DNA of 64,000 nt from Uranotaenia lowii. Lineage: Eukaryota > Arthropoda > Insecta > Diptera > Culicidae. Position 1 is the stretch's first letter. Every line of letters begins with the position of its first letter. The position numbers were made by a program, and so were the translations under genes. The stretch lies in contig NC_073693.1 in assembly GCF_029784155.1 (NCBI RefSeq), positions 111,786,683 to 111,850,682 of the forward strand, written 5' to 3'. Positions 1 to 14,556 of the stretch are shown one piece after another. The notes under the pieces were generated by a model that saw only the letters and a program-made list of their open reading frames with translations, had not been told where the DNA came from and ran no database searches.

Positions 1-3000
1 CGTACGAACCGTAGGAAAAGAAGGAACCGTACAAACCGTAGGAACCGTACGAACCGTAGAAACCGTACGAACCGTAGGAACAGTAGGAACCGTTCGAACC
101 GTAGGAACCGTACGAACCGTAGGAACCGTTCGAACCTTAGGAACCGTAGGAACCGTACGAACCGTTCGAACCGTAGGAACCGTTCGAACCGTAGGAACCG
201 TACAAACCGTAGGAACCTTACGAACCGTAGGAACCATAGGAACCGTACGAACCGTAGAAATCGTTCGAACCTTAGGAACCGTGGGAACCGTAGGAACCGT
301 ACGAGCCGTAGGAACCGTTCGAACCGTAGGAACCGTTCGAACCGTAGGAACCGTTCGAACCGTAGGAACCGTAGGAACCGTAGGAACCGTACGAACCGTA
401 GGAATCGTACGAACCGTACGAACCGTACGAACCGTACGAACCGTAGAAACATTTCGAACCTTCGGAACCGTGGGAACCGTAGGAACCGTTCGAACCGTAG
501 CAACCGTACGAACCGTTCGAACCGTAGAAACTGTAGGAACAGTACGAACCGTAGGAACCGTACGAACCGTAGGAATATTTCGAACCGTAGGAACCGTTCG
601 AACCGTAGGAACCGTACGAACCGAATGAACCGTATGAACCGTAGGAACCGTAGGAACCGTTCGAACCGTAGGAACCGTTCGAACCGTAGGAACCTTGGGA
701 ACCGTACTAACCGTAGGAACCGTACGAACCATAGGAACCGTACGAACCATAGGAACCGTTCGAACCGTAGGAACCGTTCGAACCGTAGGAACCGTACGAA
801 CCGTAGGAACCGTACGAACCGTAGAAACATTTCGAACCTTCGGAACCGTGGGAACCGTAGGCACCGTTCGAACCGTAGGAACCGTACGAACCGTTCGAAC
901 CGTAGAAACTGTACGAACCATTCGAACCGTAGGAACCGTACGAACCGTAGGAATAGTTCGAACCGTAGGAACCGTTCGAACCGTAGGAACCGTTCGAACC
1001 GTACGAACCGAAGGAACCGTACGAACCGTAGGAACCGTACGAACCGTAGGAACCGTACGAACCGTAGGAACCGTACGAACTGTACGAACCATTCGAACCG
1101 TAGGAACCGTACGAACCGTAGGAACCGTTCGAACCGTACGAACTGTACGAACCATTCGAACCGTAGGAACCGTACGAACCGTAGGAATAGTTCGAACCGT
1201 AGGAACCGTTCGAACCGTAGGAACCGTTCGAATCGTACGAACCGAAGGAACCGTACGAACCGTAGGAACCGTTCGAACCGTAGGAACCGTTCGAACCGTA
1301 CGAACCGAAGGAACCGTTCGAACCGTAGGAACCGTAGGAACCGTTCGAACCGTAGGAACCGTTCGAACCGTACGAACTGTACGAACCATTCGAACCGTAG
1401 GAACCGTACGAACCGTAGGAATAGTTCGAACCGTAGGAACTGTTCGAACCGTAGGAACCGTTCGAACCGTACGAACCGAAGGAACCGTACGAACCGTGGG
1501 AACCGTACCAACCGTAGGAACCGTACGAACCGTACGAACCGTAAGGAACCGTAGGAACCGTAGAAACTGTTCGAACCTTAGGAACCGTGGGAACCGTAGG
1601 AACCGTTCGAACCGTAGGAACCGTACGAACCGTTCGAACCGTAGGAACTGTACGAACCATTCGAACCGTAGGAACCGTACGAACCGTAGGAACCGTTCGA
1701 ACCGTAGGAACCGTAGGAACCGTTCGAACCGTACGAACCGAAGGAACCGTACGAACCGTAGGAACCGTACGAACCGTAGGAACCGTACGAACCGTACGAA
1801 CCGTAGGAACCGTAGGAACCGTAGGAACCATTCGAACCGTAGGAACCGTAGGAACCGTACGAACCGTAGAAACCGTAGGAACCGTTCGAACCGTAGGAAC
1901 CGTTCGAACCGTAGGAACCGTAGGAACCGTACGAACCGTAGGAATCGTACGAACCGTACGAACCGTAGGAACCGTACGAACCGTAGAAACCGTACGAACC
2001 GTAGGAACAGTAGGAACCGTTCGAACCGTAGGAACCGTACGAACCGTAGGAACCGTTCGAACCTTAGGAACCGTAGGAACCGTAGGAACCGTTCGAACCG
2101 TAGGAACCGTACATACCGCAGGAACCTTACGAACCGTAGGAATCATAGGAACCGTACGAACCGTAGAAACCGTTCGAACCTTAGGAACCGTGGGAACCGT
2201 ACGAGCCGTAGGAACCGTTCGAACCGTAGTAACCGTTCGAACCGTAGGAACCGTTCGAACCGTAGGAACCGTACGAACCGTAGGAACCGTAGGAACCGTA
2301 CGAACCGTAGGAATCGTACGAACCGTACGAACCGTACGAACCATAGGAACCGTACGAACCGTAGAAACCGTACGAACCTTCATAACCGTGGGAACCGTAG
2401 GAACCGTTCGAACCGTAGCAACCGTACAAACCGTTCGAACCGTAGAAACTGTAGGAACCGTAAGAACAGTAGGAACCGTACGAACCGTAGGAATAGTTCG
2501 AACCGTAGGAACCGTTAGAACCGTAGGAACCGTACGAACCGAAGGAACCGTACGAACCGTAGGAACCGTAGGAACCGTACGAACCGAAGGAACCGTACGA
2601 ACCTTTCGAACTGTACGAACTGTACGAACCATTCGAACCGTAGGAACCGTACGAACCGTAGGAACCGTTCGAACCGTACGAACTGTACGAACCGTAGGAA
2701 TAGTTCGAACCGTAGGAACCGTTCGAACCGTAGGAACCGTTCGAACCGTACGAACCGAAGGAACCGTACGAACCGTAGGAACCGTTCGAACCGTAGAAAC
2801 CGTTCGAACCGTACGAACCGAAGGAACCGTTCGAACCGTAGGAACCGTACGAACCGTAGGAACCGTACAAACCGTTCGAACCGTACGAACTGTACGAACC
2901 ATTCGAACCGTAGGAACCGTAGGAACCGTTCGAACCGTACGAACCGAAGGAACCGTACGAACCGTGGGAACCGTACCAACCGTAGGAACCGTAGGAACCG

Positions 3001-6000
3001 TTCGAACCGTAGGAACCGTACGAACCGTTCGAACCGTAGGAACCGTAGGAACCGTAGGAACCGTAGGAACCGTAGGAACCGTAGGAATTGTTCGAACCGT
3101 AGGAACCGTACGAACCGTAGAAACCGTTCAAACCGTAGGAACCGTACGAACCGTTCGAACCGTAGGAACCGTTCGAACCGTAGGAACCGTACGAACCGTA
3201 GGAACCGTAGGAACCGTTCGAACCGTAGGAACCGTTCGAACCGTAGGAACCGTAGGAACCGTACGATCCGTAGGAACCGTTCGAACCGTGGGAACCGTTC
3301 GAACCGTATCAACCGTACGAACCGTAGGAACCGTACGAACCGTAGGAACCGTACGAACCGTAGAAACCGTACGAACCGTTCGAACCGTAGGAACTGTAAG
3401 AACCGTAGGAATCGTTCGAACCATAGGAACCGTACGAACCGTAGGAATCGTTCGAACCGTAGGAACCGTTCCAACCGTAGGAACCGTACGAACCGTTCGA
3501 ACCGTAGGAACCGTTCGAACCGTAGGAACCGTATGAACCGTAGGAACCGTAGGAACCGTTCGAACCGTAGGAACCGTTCGAACCGTAGGAACCGTAGGAA
3601 CCGTACGATCCGTAGGAACCGTTCGAACCGTAGGAACCGTTCGAACCGTATCAACCGTACGAACCGTAGGAACCGTACGAACCGTTCGAACCATAGGAAC
3701 CGTACGAACCGTAGGAATCGTTCGAACCGTAGGAACCGTTCGAACCGTAGGAACCGTTCGAACCGTAGGAACCGTACGAACCGTAGGAACCGTACGAACC
3801 GTAGGAACCGTTCCAACCGTAGGAACCGTACGAACCGTTCGAACCGTAGGAACCGTACGAACCGTAGGAGCCGTTCGAAACGTAGGAACCGTACGAACCG
3901 TAGGAAAAGTAGGAACCGTACAAACCGTAGGAACCGTACGAACCGTACGAACCGTAGGAACAGTAGGAACCGTTCGAACCGTAGGAACCGTACGAACCGT
4001 AGGAACCGTTCGAACCTTAGGAACCGTACGAACCGTAGGAACCGTAGGAACCGTACGAACCGTAGGAACCGTTCGAACCTTAGGAACCGTAGGAACCGTA
4101 CAAACCGTTCGAACCGTAGGAACCGTTCGAACCGTAGGAACCGTACAAACCGTAGGAACCGTACGAACCGTAGGAACCATAGGAACCGTACGAACCGTAG
4201 AAACCGTTCGAACCTTAGGAACCGTGGGAACCTTAGGAACCGTACGAACCGTAGGCATCGTACGAACCGTACGAACCGTACGAACCATAGGAACCGTACG
4301 AGCCGTAGGAACCGTTCGAACCGTAGGAACCGTTCGAACCGTAGGAACCGTTCGAACCGTAGGAACCGTAGGAACCGTTGGAACCGTACGAGCCGTAGGA
4401 ACCGTTCGAACCGTACGAACCGTAGGAACCGTAGGAACCGTTCGAACCATAGGAACCGTACGAACCGTAGGAATCGTTCGAACCGTAAGAACCGTACGAA
4501 CCGTAGGAACCGTACGAACCGTAGGAACCGTTCGAACCGTAGGAACCGTACGAGCCCTAGGAACCGTACGATCCGTAGGAACCGTACGAACCGTAGGAAC
4601 CGTTCGAACCGTAGGAACCGTAGGAACCGTTCGAACCGTAGGAATCGTAGGAACCGTACGAACCGTAGGAACCGTACGAACCGTAGGAACCGTACGAGCC
4701 GTAGGAACCGTTCGAACCGTAGGAACCGTACGAACCGTAGGAACCGTTCCAACCGTAGGAACCGTACGAACCGTTCGAACCGTAGGAACCGTACGAACCG
4801 TAGGAGCCGTTCGAAACGTAGGAACCGTACGAACCGTAGGAAAAGTAGGAACCGTACAAACCGTAGGAACCGTACGAACCGTAGAAACCGTACGAACCGT
4901 AGGAACCGTTCGAACCATAGGAACCGTACGAACCGTAGGAATCGTTCGAACCGCAGGAACCGTACGAACCGTAGGAACCGTACGAACCGTAGGAACCGTT
5001 CGAACCGTAGGAACCGTACGAGCCCTAGGAACCGTACGATCCGTAGGAACCGTACGAACCGTAGGAACCGTTCGAACCGTAGGAACCGTAGGAACCGTTC
5101 GAACCGTAGGAATCGTAGGAACCGTACGAACCGTAGGAACCGTACGAACCGTAGGAACCGTACGAGCCGTAGGAACCGTTCGAACCGTAGGAACCGTACG
5201 AACCGTAGGAACCGTTCGAACCTTAGGAACCGTGGGAACCGTACAAACCGTAGGAACCGTACAAACCGTAGGAGCCGTTAGAACCGTAGGAACCGTACGA
5301 ACCGTAGGAACCGATCGAACCGTAGGAACAGTACAAACTGTTCGAACCGTAGGAACCGTACGAATCGTAGGAACCTTTCGAACCATAGGAACCGTACGAA
5401 CCGTAGGAACCGTTCGAACCGTAGGAACCATACGATCAGTAGGAACCGTTCGAACTTTACAGTAGGAACTTTACGAACCGTAGGAACCGTACGAACCGTA
5501 GGAACCGTACGAACCGTACGAACCGTAGGAACCGTAGGAACCGTACGAACCGTAGGAACCGTAGGAACCGTACGAACCGTACGAACCGTAGGAACCGTAG
5601 GAACCGTTCGAACCATAGGAACCGTACGAACCGTAGGAATCGTTCGAACCGTAGGAATCGTTCGAACCGTAGGAACCGTACGAACCGTAGGAACCGTACG
5701 AACCGTAGGAACCGTTCGAACCGTAGGAACCGTACGAGCCCTAGGAACCGTACGATCCGTAGGAACCGTACGAACCGTAGGAACCGTTCGAACCGTAGGA
5801 ACCGTAGGAACCGTTCGAACCGTAGGAATCGTAGGAACCGTACGAACCGTAGGAACCGTTCGAACCGTAGGAACCGTTCGAACCGAAGGAAACGTACGAA
5901 CCGTAGGAACCGTAGGAACCGTTCGAACCGTAGGAACCGTTCGAACCGTAGGAACCGCAGGAACCGTACGATCCGTAGGAACCGTTCGAACCGTAGGAAC

Positions 6001-9000
6001 CGTTGGAACCGTATCAACCGTACGAACCGTAGGAACCGTACGAACCGTAGGAACCGTACGAACCGTAGAAACCGTACGAACCGTACGAACCGTAGGAACC
6101 GTAAGAACCGTAGGAATCGTTCGAACCGTAGGAACCGTTCGAACCGTAGGAACCGTTCGAACCGTAGGAACCGTACGAACCGTAGGAACCGTAAGAACCG
6201 TAGGAACCGTTCCAACCGTAGGAACCGTACGAACCGTAGGAACCGTTCGAAACGTAGGAACCGTACGAACCGTAGGAAAAGAAGGAACCGTACAAACCGT
6301 AGGAACCGTACGAACCGTAGAAACCGTACGAACCGTAGGAACAGTAGGAACCGTTCGAACCGTAGGAACCGTACGAACCGTAGGAACCGTTCGAACCTTA
6401 GGAACCGTAGGAACCGTACGAACCGTTCGAACCGTAGGAACCGTTCGAACCGTAGGAACCGTACAAACCGTAGGAACCTTACGAACCGTAGGAACCATAG
6501 GAACCGTACGAACCGTAGAAATCGTTCGAACCTTAGGAACCGTGGGAACCGTAGGAACCGTACGAGCCGTACGAACCGTAGGAACCGTAGGAACCGTTCG
6601 AACCGTAGGAACCGTTCGAACCGTAGGAACCGCAGGAACCGTACGATCCGTAGGAACCGTTCGAACCGTAGGAACCGTTGGAACCGTATCAACCGTACGA
6701 ACCGTAGGAACCGTACGAACCGTAGGAACCGTACGAACCGTAGAAACCGTACGAACCGTACGAACCGTAGGAACCGTAAGAACCGTAGGAATCGTTCGAA
6801 CCGTAGGAACCGTTCGAACCGTAGGAACCGTTCGAACCGTAGGAACCGTACGAACCGTAGGAACCGTACGAACCGTAGGAACCGTAAGAACAGTAGGAAC
6901 CGTACGAACCGTAGGAATAGTTCGAACCGTAGGAACCGTTAGAACCGTAGGAACCGTACGAACCGAAGGAACCGTACGAACCGTAGGAACCGTAGGAACC
7001 GTACGAACCGAAGGAACCGTACGAACCTTTCGAACTGTACGAACTGTACGAACCATTCGAACCGTAGGAACCGTACGAACCGTAGGAACCGTTCGAACCG
7101 TACGAACTGTACGAACCGTAGGAATAGTTCGAACCGTAGGAACCGTTCGAACCGTAGGAACCGTTCGAACCGTACGAACCGAAGGAACCGTACGAACCGT
7201 AGGAACCGTTCGAACCGTAGGAACCGTTCGAACCGTACGAACCGAAGGAACCGTTCGAACCGTAGGAACCGTACGAACCGTAGGAACCGTACAAACCGTT
7301 CGAACCGTACGAACTGTACGAACCATTCGAACCGTAGGAACCGTACAAACCGTTCGAACCGTACGAACTGTACGAACCATTCGAACCGTAGGAACCGTAG
7401 GAACCGTTCGAACCGTAGGAACCGTACGAACCGTAGGAACCGTACGAACCGTTCGAACCGTAGGAACCGTAGGAACCGTAGGAACCGTAGGAACCGTAGG
7501 AATTGTTCGAACCGTAGGAACCGTACGAACCGTAGAAACCGTTCAAACCGTAGGAACCGTACGAACCGTTCGAACCGTAGGAACCGTTCGAACCGTAGGA
7601 ACCGTACGAACCGTAGGAACCGTAGGAACCGTTCGAACCGTAGGAACCGTTCGAACCGTAGGAACCGTAGGAACCGTACGATCCGTAGGAACCGTTCGAA
7701 CCGTAGGAACCGTTCGAACCGTATCAACCGTACGAACCGTAGGAACCGTACGAACCGTAGGAACCGTACGAACCGTAGAAACCGTACGAACCGTTCGAAC
7801 CGTAGGAACTGTAAGAACCGTAGGAATCGTTCGAACCATAGGAACCGTACGAACCGTAGGAATCGTTCGAACCGTAGGAACCGTTCCAACCGTAGGAACC
7901 GTACGAACCGTTCGAACCGTAGGAACCGTTCGAACCGTAGGAACCGTACGAACCGTAGGAACCGTAGGAACCGTTCGAACCGTAGGAACCGTTCGAACCG
8001 TAGGAACCGTAGGAACCGTACGATCCGTAGGAACCGTTCGAACCGTAGGAACCGATCGAACCGTATCAACCGTACGAACCGTAGGAACCGTACGAACCGT
8101 TCGAACCATAGGAACCGTACGAACCGTAGGAATCGTTCGAACCGTAGGAACCGTTCGAACCGTAGGAACCGTTCGAACCGTAGGAACCGTACGAACCGTA
8201 GGAACCGTACGAACCGTAGGAACCGTTCCAACCGTAGGAACCGTACGAACCGTTCGAACCGTAGGAACCGTACGAACCGTAGGAGCCGTTCGAAACGTAG
8301 GAACCGTACGAACCGTAGGAAAAGTAGGAACCGTACAAACCGTAGGAACCGTACGAACCGTACGAACCTTAGGAACAGTAGGAACCGTTCGAACCGTAGG
8401 AACCGTACGAACCGTAGGAACCGTTCGAACCTTAGGAACCGTACGAACCGTGGGAACCGTAGGAACCGTACGAACCGTAGGAACCGTTCGAACCTTAGGA
8501 ACCGTAGGAACCGTACAAACCGTTCGAACCGTAGGAACCGTTCGAACCGTAGGAACCGTACAAACCGTAGGAACCGTACGAACCGTAGGAACCATAGGAA
8601 CCGTACGAACCGTAGAAACCGTTCGAACCTTAGGAACCGTGGGAACCTTAGGAACCGTACGAACCGTAGGCATCGTACGAACCGTACGAACCGTACGAAC
8701 CATAGGAACCGTACGAGCCGTAGGAACCGTTCGAACCGTAGGAACCGTTCGAACCGTAGGAACCGTTCGAACCGTAGGAACCGTAGGAACCGTTGGAACC
8801 GTACGAGCCGTAGGAACCGTTCGAACCGTACGAACCGTAGGAACCGTAGGAACCGTTCGAACCATAGGAACCGTACGAACCGTAGGAATCGTTCGAACCG
8901 TAAGAACCGTACGAACCGTAGGAACCGTACGAACCGTAGGAACCGTTCGAACCGTAGGAACCGTACGAGCCCTAGGAACCGTACGATCCGTAGGAACCGT

Positions 9001-12000
9001 ACGAACCGTAGGAACCGTTCGAACCGTAGGAACCGTAGGAACCGTTCGAACCGTAGGAATCGTAGGAACCGTACGAACCGTAGGAACCGTACGAACCGTA
9101 GGAACCGTACGAGCCGTAGGAACCGTTCGAACCGTAGGAACCGTACGAACCGTAGGAACCGTTCCAACCGTAGGAACCGTACGAACCGTTCGAACCGTAG
9201 GAACCGTACGAACCGTAGGAGCCGTTCGAAACGTAGGAACCGTACGAACCGTAGGAAAAGTAGGAACCGTACAAACCGTAGGAACCGTACGAACCGTAGA
9301 AACCGTACGAACCGTAGGAACCGTTCGAACCATAGGAACCGTACGAACCGTAGGAATCGTTCGAACCGCAGGAACCGTACGAACCGTAGGAACCGTACGA
9401 ACCGTAGGAACCGTTCGAACCGTAGGAACCGTACGAGCCCTAGGAACCGTACGATCCGTAGGAACCGTACGAACCGTAGGAACCGTTCGAACCGTAGGAA
9501 CCGTAGGAACCGTTCGAACCGTAGGAATCGTAGGAACCGTACGAACCGTAGGAACCGTACGAACCGTAGGAACCGTAGGAACCGTACGAACCGTACGAAC
9601 CGTAGGAACCGTAGGAACCGTTCGAACCATAGGAACCGTACGAACCGTAGGAATCGTTCGAACCGTAGGAATCGTTCGAACCGTAGGAACCGTACGAACC
9701 GTAGGAACCGTACGAACCGTAGGAACCGTTCGAACCGTAGGAACCGTACGAGCCCTAGGAACCGTACGATCCGTAGGAACCGTACGAACCGTAGGAACCG
9801 TTCGAACCGTAGGAACCGTAGGAACCGTTCGAACCGTAGGAATCGTAGGAACCGTACGAACCGTAGGAACCGTTCGAACCGTAGGAACCGTTCGAACCGA
9901 AGGAAACGTACGAACCGTAGGAACCGTAGGAACCGTTCGAACCGTAGGAACCGTTCGAACCGTAGGAACCGCAGGAACCGTACGATCCGTAGGAACCGTA
10001 CGAACCGTAGGAACCGTACGAACCGTAGGAACCGTACGAACCGTAGAAACCGTACGAACCGTACGAACCGTAGGAACCGTAAGAACCGTAGGAATCGTTC
10101 GAACCGTAGGAACCGTTCGAACCGTAGGAACCGTTCGAACCGTAGGAACCGTACGAACCGTAGGAACCGTAAGAACCGTAGGAACCGTTCCAACCGTAGG
10201 AACCGTACGAACCGTAGGAACCGTTCGAAACGTAGGAACCGTACGAACCGTAGGAAAAGAAGGAACCGTACAAACCGTAGGAACCGTACGAACCGTAGAA
10301 ACCGTACGAACCGTAGGAACAGTAGGAACCGTTCGAACCGTAGGAACCGTACGAACCGTAGGAACCGTTCGAACCTTAGGAACCGTAGGAACCGTACGAA
10401 CCGTTCGAACCGTAGGAACCGTTCGAACCGTAGGAACCGTACAAACCGTAGGAACCTTACGAACCGTAGGAACCATAGGAACCGTTCGAACCGTAGGAAC
10501 CGTTCGAACCGTAGGAACCGTTCGAACCGTAGGAACCGTAGGAACCGTAGGAACCGTACGAACCGTAGGAATCGTACGAACCGTACAAACCGTACGAACC
10601 GTACGAACCGTAGAAACATTTCGAACCTTCGGAACCGTGGGAACCGTAGGAACCGTTCGAACCGTAGCAACCGTACGAACCGTTCGAACCGTAGAAACTG
10701 TAGGAACAGTACGAACCGTAGGAACCGTACGAACCGTAGGAATATTTCGAACCGTAGGAACCGTTCGAACCGTAGGAACCGTACGAACCGAAGGAACCGT
10801 ATGAACCGTAGGAACCGTACGAACCGTACGAACCATAGGAACCGTAGGAACCGTAGGAACCGTTCGAACCGTAGGAACCGTTCGAACCGTAGGAACCGTT
10901 CGAACCGTAGGAACCGTTCGAACCGTAGGAACCGTTCGAACCGTAGGAACCTTGGGAACCGTACTAACCGTAGGAACCGTACGAACCATAGGAACCGTAC
11001 GAACCGTAGGAACCGTTCGTACCGTAGGAACCGTTCGAACCGTAGGAACCGTACGAACCGTAGGAACCGTACGAACCGTAGAAACATTTCGAACCTTCGG
11101 AACCGTGGGAACCGTAGGCACCGTTCGAACCGTAGGAACCGTACGAACCGTTCGAACCGTAGAAACTGTACGAACCATTCGAACCGTAGGAACCGTACGA
11201 ACCGTAGGAATAGTTCGAACCGTAGGAACCGTTCGAACCGTAGGAACCGTTCGAACCGTACGAACCGAAGGAACCGTACGAACCGTAGGAACCGTTCGAA
11301 CCGTACGAACCGAAGGAACCGTACGAACCGTAGGAACCGTACGAACCGTAGGAACCGTACGAACCGTAGGAACCGTACGAACTGTACGAACCATTCGAAC
11401 CGTAGGAACCGTACGAACCGTAGGAACCGTTCGAACCGTACGAACTGTACGAACCATTCGAACCGTAGGAACCGTACGAACCGTAGGAATAGTTCGAACC
11501 GTAGGAACCGTTCGAACCGTAGGAACCGTTCGAATCGTACGAACCGAAGGAACCGTACGAACCGTAGGAACCGTTCGAACCGTAGGAACCGTTCGAACCG
11601 TACGAACCGAAGGAACCGTTCGAACCGTAGGAACCGTAGGAACCGTTCGAACCGTAGGAACCGTTCGAACCGTACGAACTGTACGAACCATTCGAACCGT
11701 AGGAACCGTACGAACCGTAGGAATAGTTCGAACCGTAAGGAACCGTAGGAACCGTAGAAACTGTTCGAACCTTAGGAACCGTGGGAACCGTAGGAACCGT
11801 TCGAACCGTAGGAACCGTACGAACCGTTCGAACCGTAGGAACTGTACGAACCATTCGAACCGTAGGAACCGTACGAACCGTAGGAACCGTTCGAACCGTA
11901 GGAACCGTAGGAACTGTTCGAACCGTACGAACCGAAGGAACCGTACGAACCGTAGGAACCGTACGAACCGTAGGAACCGTACGAACCGTACGAACCGTAG

Positions 12001-13385
12001 ACACCGTAGGAACCGTAGGAACCATTCGAACCGTAGGAACCGTAGGAACCGTACGAACCGTAGAAACCGTAGGAACCGTTCGAACCGTAGGAACCGTTCG
12101 AACCGTAGGAACCGTAGGAACCGTACGAACCGTAGGAATCGTACGAACCGTACGAACCGTAGGAACCGTACGAACCGTAGAAACCGTACGAACCGTAGGA
12201 ACAGTAGGAACCGTTCGAACCGTAGGAACCGTACGAACCGTAGGAACCGTTCGAACCTTAGGAACCGTAGGAACCGTAGGAACCGTTCGAACCGTAGGAA
12301 CCGTTCGAACCGTAGGAACCGTACATACCGCAGGAACCTTACGAACCGTAGGAATCATAGGAACCGTACGAACCGTAGAAACCGTTCGAACCTTAGGAAC
12401 CGTGGGAACCGTACGAGCCGTAGGAACCGTTCGAACCGTAGTAACCGTTCGAACCGTAGGAACCGTTCGAACCGTAGGAACCGTACGAACCGTAGGAACC
12501 GTAGGAACCGTACGAACCGTAGGAATCGTACGAACCGTACGAACCGTACGAACCATAGGAACCGTACGAACCGTAGAAACCGTACGAACCTTCATAACCG
12601 TGGGAACCGTAGGAACCGTTCGAACCGTAGCAACCGTACGAACCGTTCGAACCGTAGAAACTGTAGGAACCGTAAGAACCGTAGGAACCGTACGAACCGT
12701 AGGAATAGTTCGAACCGTAGGAACCGTTAGAACCGTAGGAACCGTACGAACCGAAGGAACCGTACGAACCGTAGGAACCGTACGAACCGAAGGAACCGTA
12801 CGAACCTTTCGAACTGTACGAACTGTACGAACCATTCGAACCGTAGGAACCGTACGAACCGTAGGAACCGTTCGAACCGTACGAACTGTACGAACCGTAG
12901 GAATAGTTCGAACCGTAGGAACCGTTCGAACCGTAGGAACCGTTCGAACCGTACGAACCGAAGGAACCGTACGAACCGTAGGAACCGTTCGAACCGTAGG
13001 AACCGTTCGAACCGTACGAACCGAAGGAACCGTTCGAACCGTAGGAACCGTACGAACCGTAGGAACCGTACAAACCGTTCGAACCGTACGAACTGTACGA
13101 ACCATTCGAACCGTAGGAACCGTAGGAACCGTAGGAACCGTACGAACCGAAGGAACCGTACGAACCGTGGGAACCGTACCAACCGTAGGAACCGTAGGAA
13201 CCGTACGAACCGTAGGAAACGTACGAACCGTTCGAACCGTAGGAACCGTAGGAACCGTAGGAACCGTAGGAATTGTTCGAACCGTAGGAACCGTACGAAC
13301 CGTAGAAACCGTTCAAACCGTAGGAACCGTACGAACCGTTCGAACCGTAGGAACCGTTCCAACCGTAGGAACCGTACGAACCGTA
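1..13385. repeat. 9-bp satellite, block 1
   Basis: Uninterrupted tandem array of a 9-bp unit, [G/C]GAACCGT[A/T]. Nearly all variation sits at the unit junction, which is read as TAGG, TACG or TTCG; rarer variants are TAGA, TGGG, ACAA, CATA and CCTT. The period is divisible by three, so most frames stay open over thousands of bases as low-complexity GTVRTV, NRRNRS, RFLRFE, YGSYGS or TVRTVP strings. These are artefacts of the period and are not annotated as genes. Larger segments are duplicated inside the block: about 3.1-5.2 kb recurs at 7.5-9.6 kb with an exact 4415-bp offset, and about 0.7-3.1 kb recurs at 10.95-13.3 kb. The array is open at the left edge of the window. Confidence 0.97.
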
Positions 13386-14554
13386 CACTGAACAAAATCG
13401 GGCTATAAGGTTTATCGAGAATTCTAGTAATTTCGCACTAAAAGAAAATCCAATACTTTTTATCAGTAGACGTATGATTTAATTTAAAGGAAAATCCAAT
13501 GAATATTATAGAGATCAAAATTAATAAATTTTATTGTATAACCTTGTGTAATGAATCGTTCTATCATTGTAATAAAATATGCCTGGTATTTCAAATTATT
13601 TTATTCTAATATTTCTCATCATTAATAAATTCACAAATTTTTTTCGATGTTTAACATTTATTGCAGCAAATCTAACTTAAAAAAATACTTCCAAAAATGG
13701 ATAATTAAATCTACACTGCACTTTAACACTTTTTGTTGTACAAATCCATAATGGGATGTAGTTCCTTTGCGTGATGCATGTTCATCCGGCGCAAAATCCT
13801 TATTCATTCCGGGGTGCTGATGACAAACAAACTTGTCGAAAACTTTCCTGTTCTAGATGGAATTTATGACTCCGTTATATCCGCTCCACTCGGCATATTC
13901 GGATCATTAAACGCATTGATATTTAAACACGGGTACATACAATTTTACGTTCTTCCAGCGAGGTTATGTTTTCTAAAAAAAAATCCGCATATAGAATTTC
14001 AAAAGAAATCTTTCAAAAATATGAATTACCTATGTATGTTAGACAGAACTGTGCTCGTACTCGCTGAAATCCGAAGCTGTTTTTCTGCGCTGCTGTCCGG
14101 CATTCCAGGACCAACAATGATTTACCTGTTGGGATAAATTCCAAAATATTAACAACCAAGCCGTTCAGCCATTACATATTTTCGTCGTTCCACTTACCTC
14201 CATAAATTTTTGGCTAATGTCGTGGCGATGAGGTTCAGCTGGTTAAATCCTTTGGCGAAACATTACTGGTACCGAAGTACACATAAAATCGTTTTCTCGG
14301 TTTATGTTTCCCGAACAATAATGAAACCTGTTTCTTCTTAACCAACGATTCAGGCACGCTGATATGTATATTAACTTCAAAATGAATAAATTTATAGGAA
14401 TTTTCTATACATTTTTCTAGGTAGAACAAGTTACTGAAATTCATTGGATTTTTCTATATTTTGTATTGGATTTATTGTTAGCTTCTATCACACACTGAAC
14501 GTTAAAATTCATTGAATTGACCCTATAAACCTTATAGCCCGATTTTGTTCAGTG
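13386..14554. mobile_element. TIR DNA transposon (1169 bp, TA target site) inside the satellite
   Basis: The element has perfect 30-bp terminal inverted repeats at 13386-13415 and 14525-14554, beginning CACTGAACAAAATCGGGC. It is flanked by TA on both sides (13384-13385 and 14555-14556), and removing it plus one TA restores an intact satellite unit. Subterminal copies of AAAATCCAAT also lie in inverted orientation near both ends. TA duplication points to the Tc1/mariner superfamily or another TA-targeting family, but I see no transposase. It is therefore called non-autonomous. The perfect TIRs suggest a recent insertion. Confidence 0.93.
13778..14137 (+). CDS. Hypothetical 119-aa ORF within the TIR transposon
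   Basis: This is the longest ORF in the 1169-bp element. It encodes 119 residues of mixed composition, starting MFIRRKILIHSG and ending PTMIYLLG. I see no transposase motif, no DDE/D triad and no helix-turn-helix. A 69-codon ORF lies on the other strand at 14235-14444. The frame may be a decayed fragment of an ancestral transposase or chance coding in AT-rich DNA. No promoter or splice signal decides its start. Confidence 0.2.
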   Translation: MFIRRKILIHSGVLMTNKLVENFPVLDGIYDSVISAPLGIFGSLNALIFKHGYIQFYVLPARLCFLKKNPHIEFQKKSFKNMNYLCMLDRTVLVLAEIRSCFSALLSGIPGPTMIYLLG

Positions 14555-14556
14555 TA

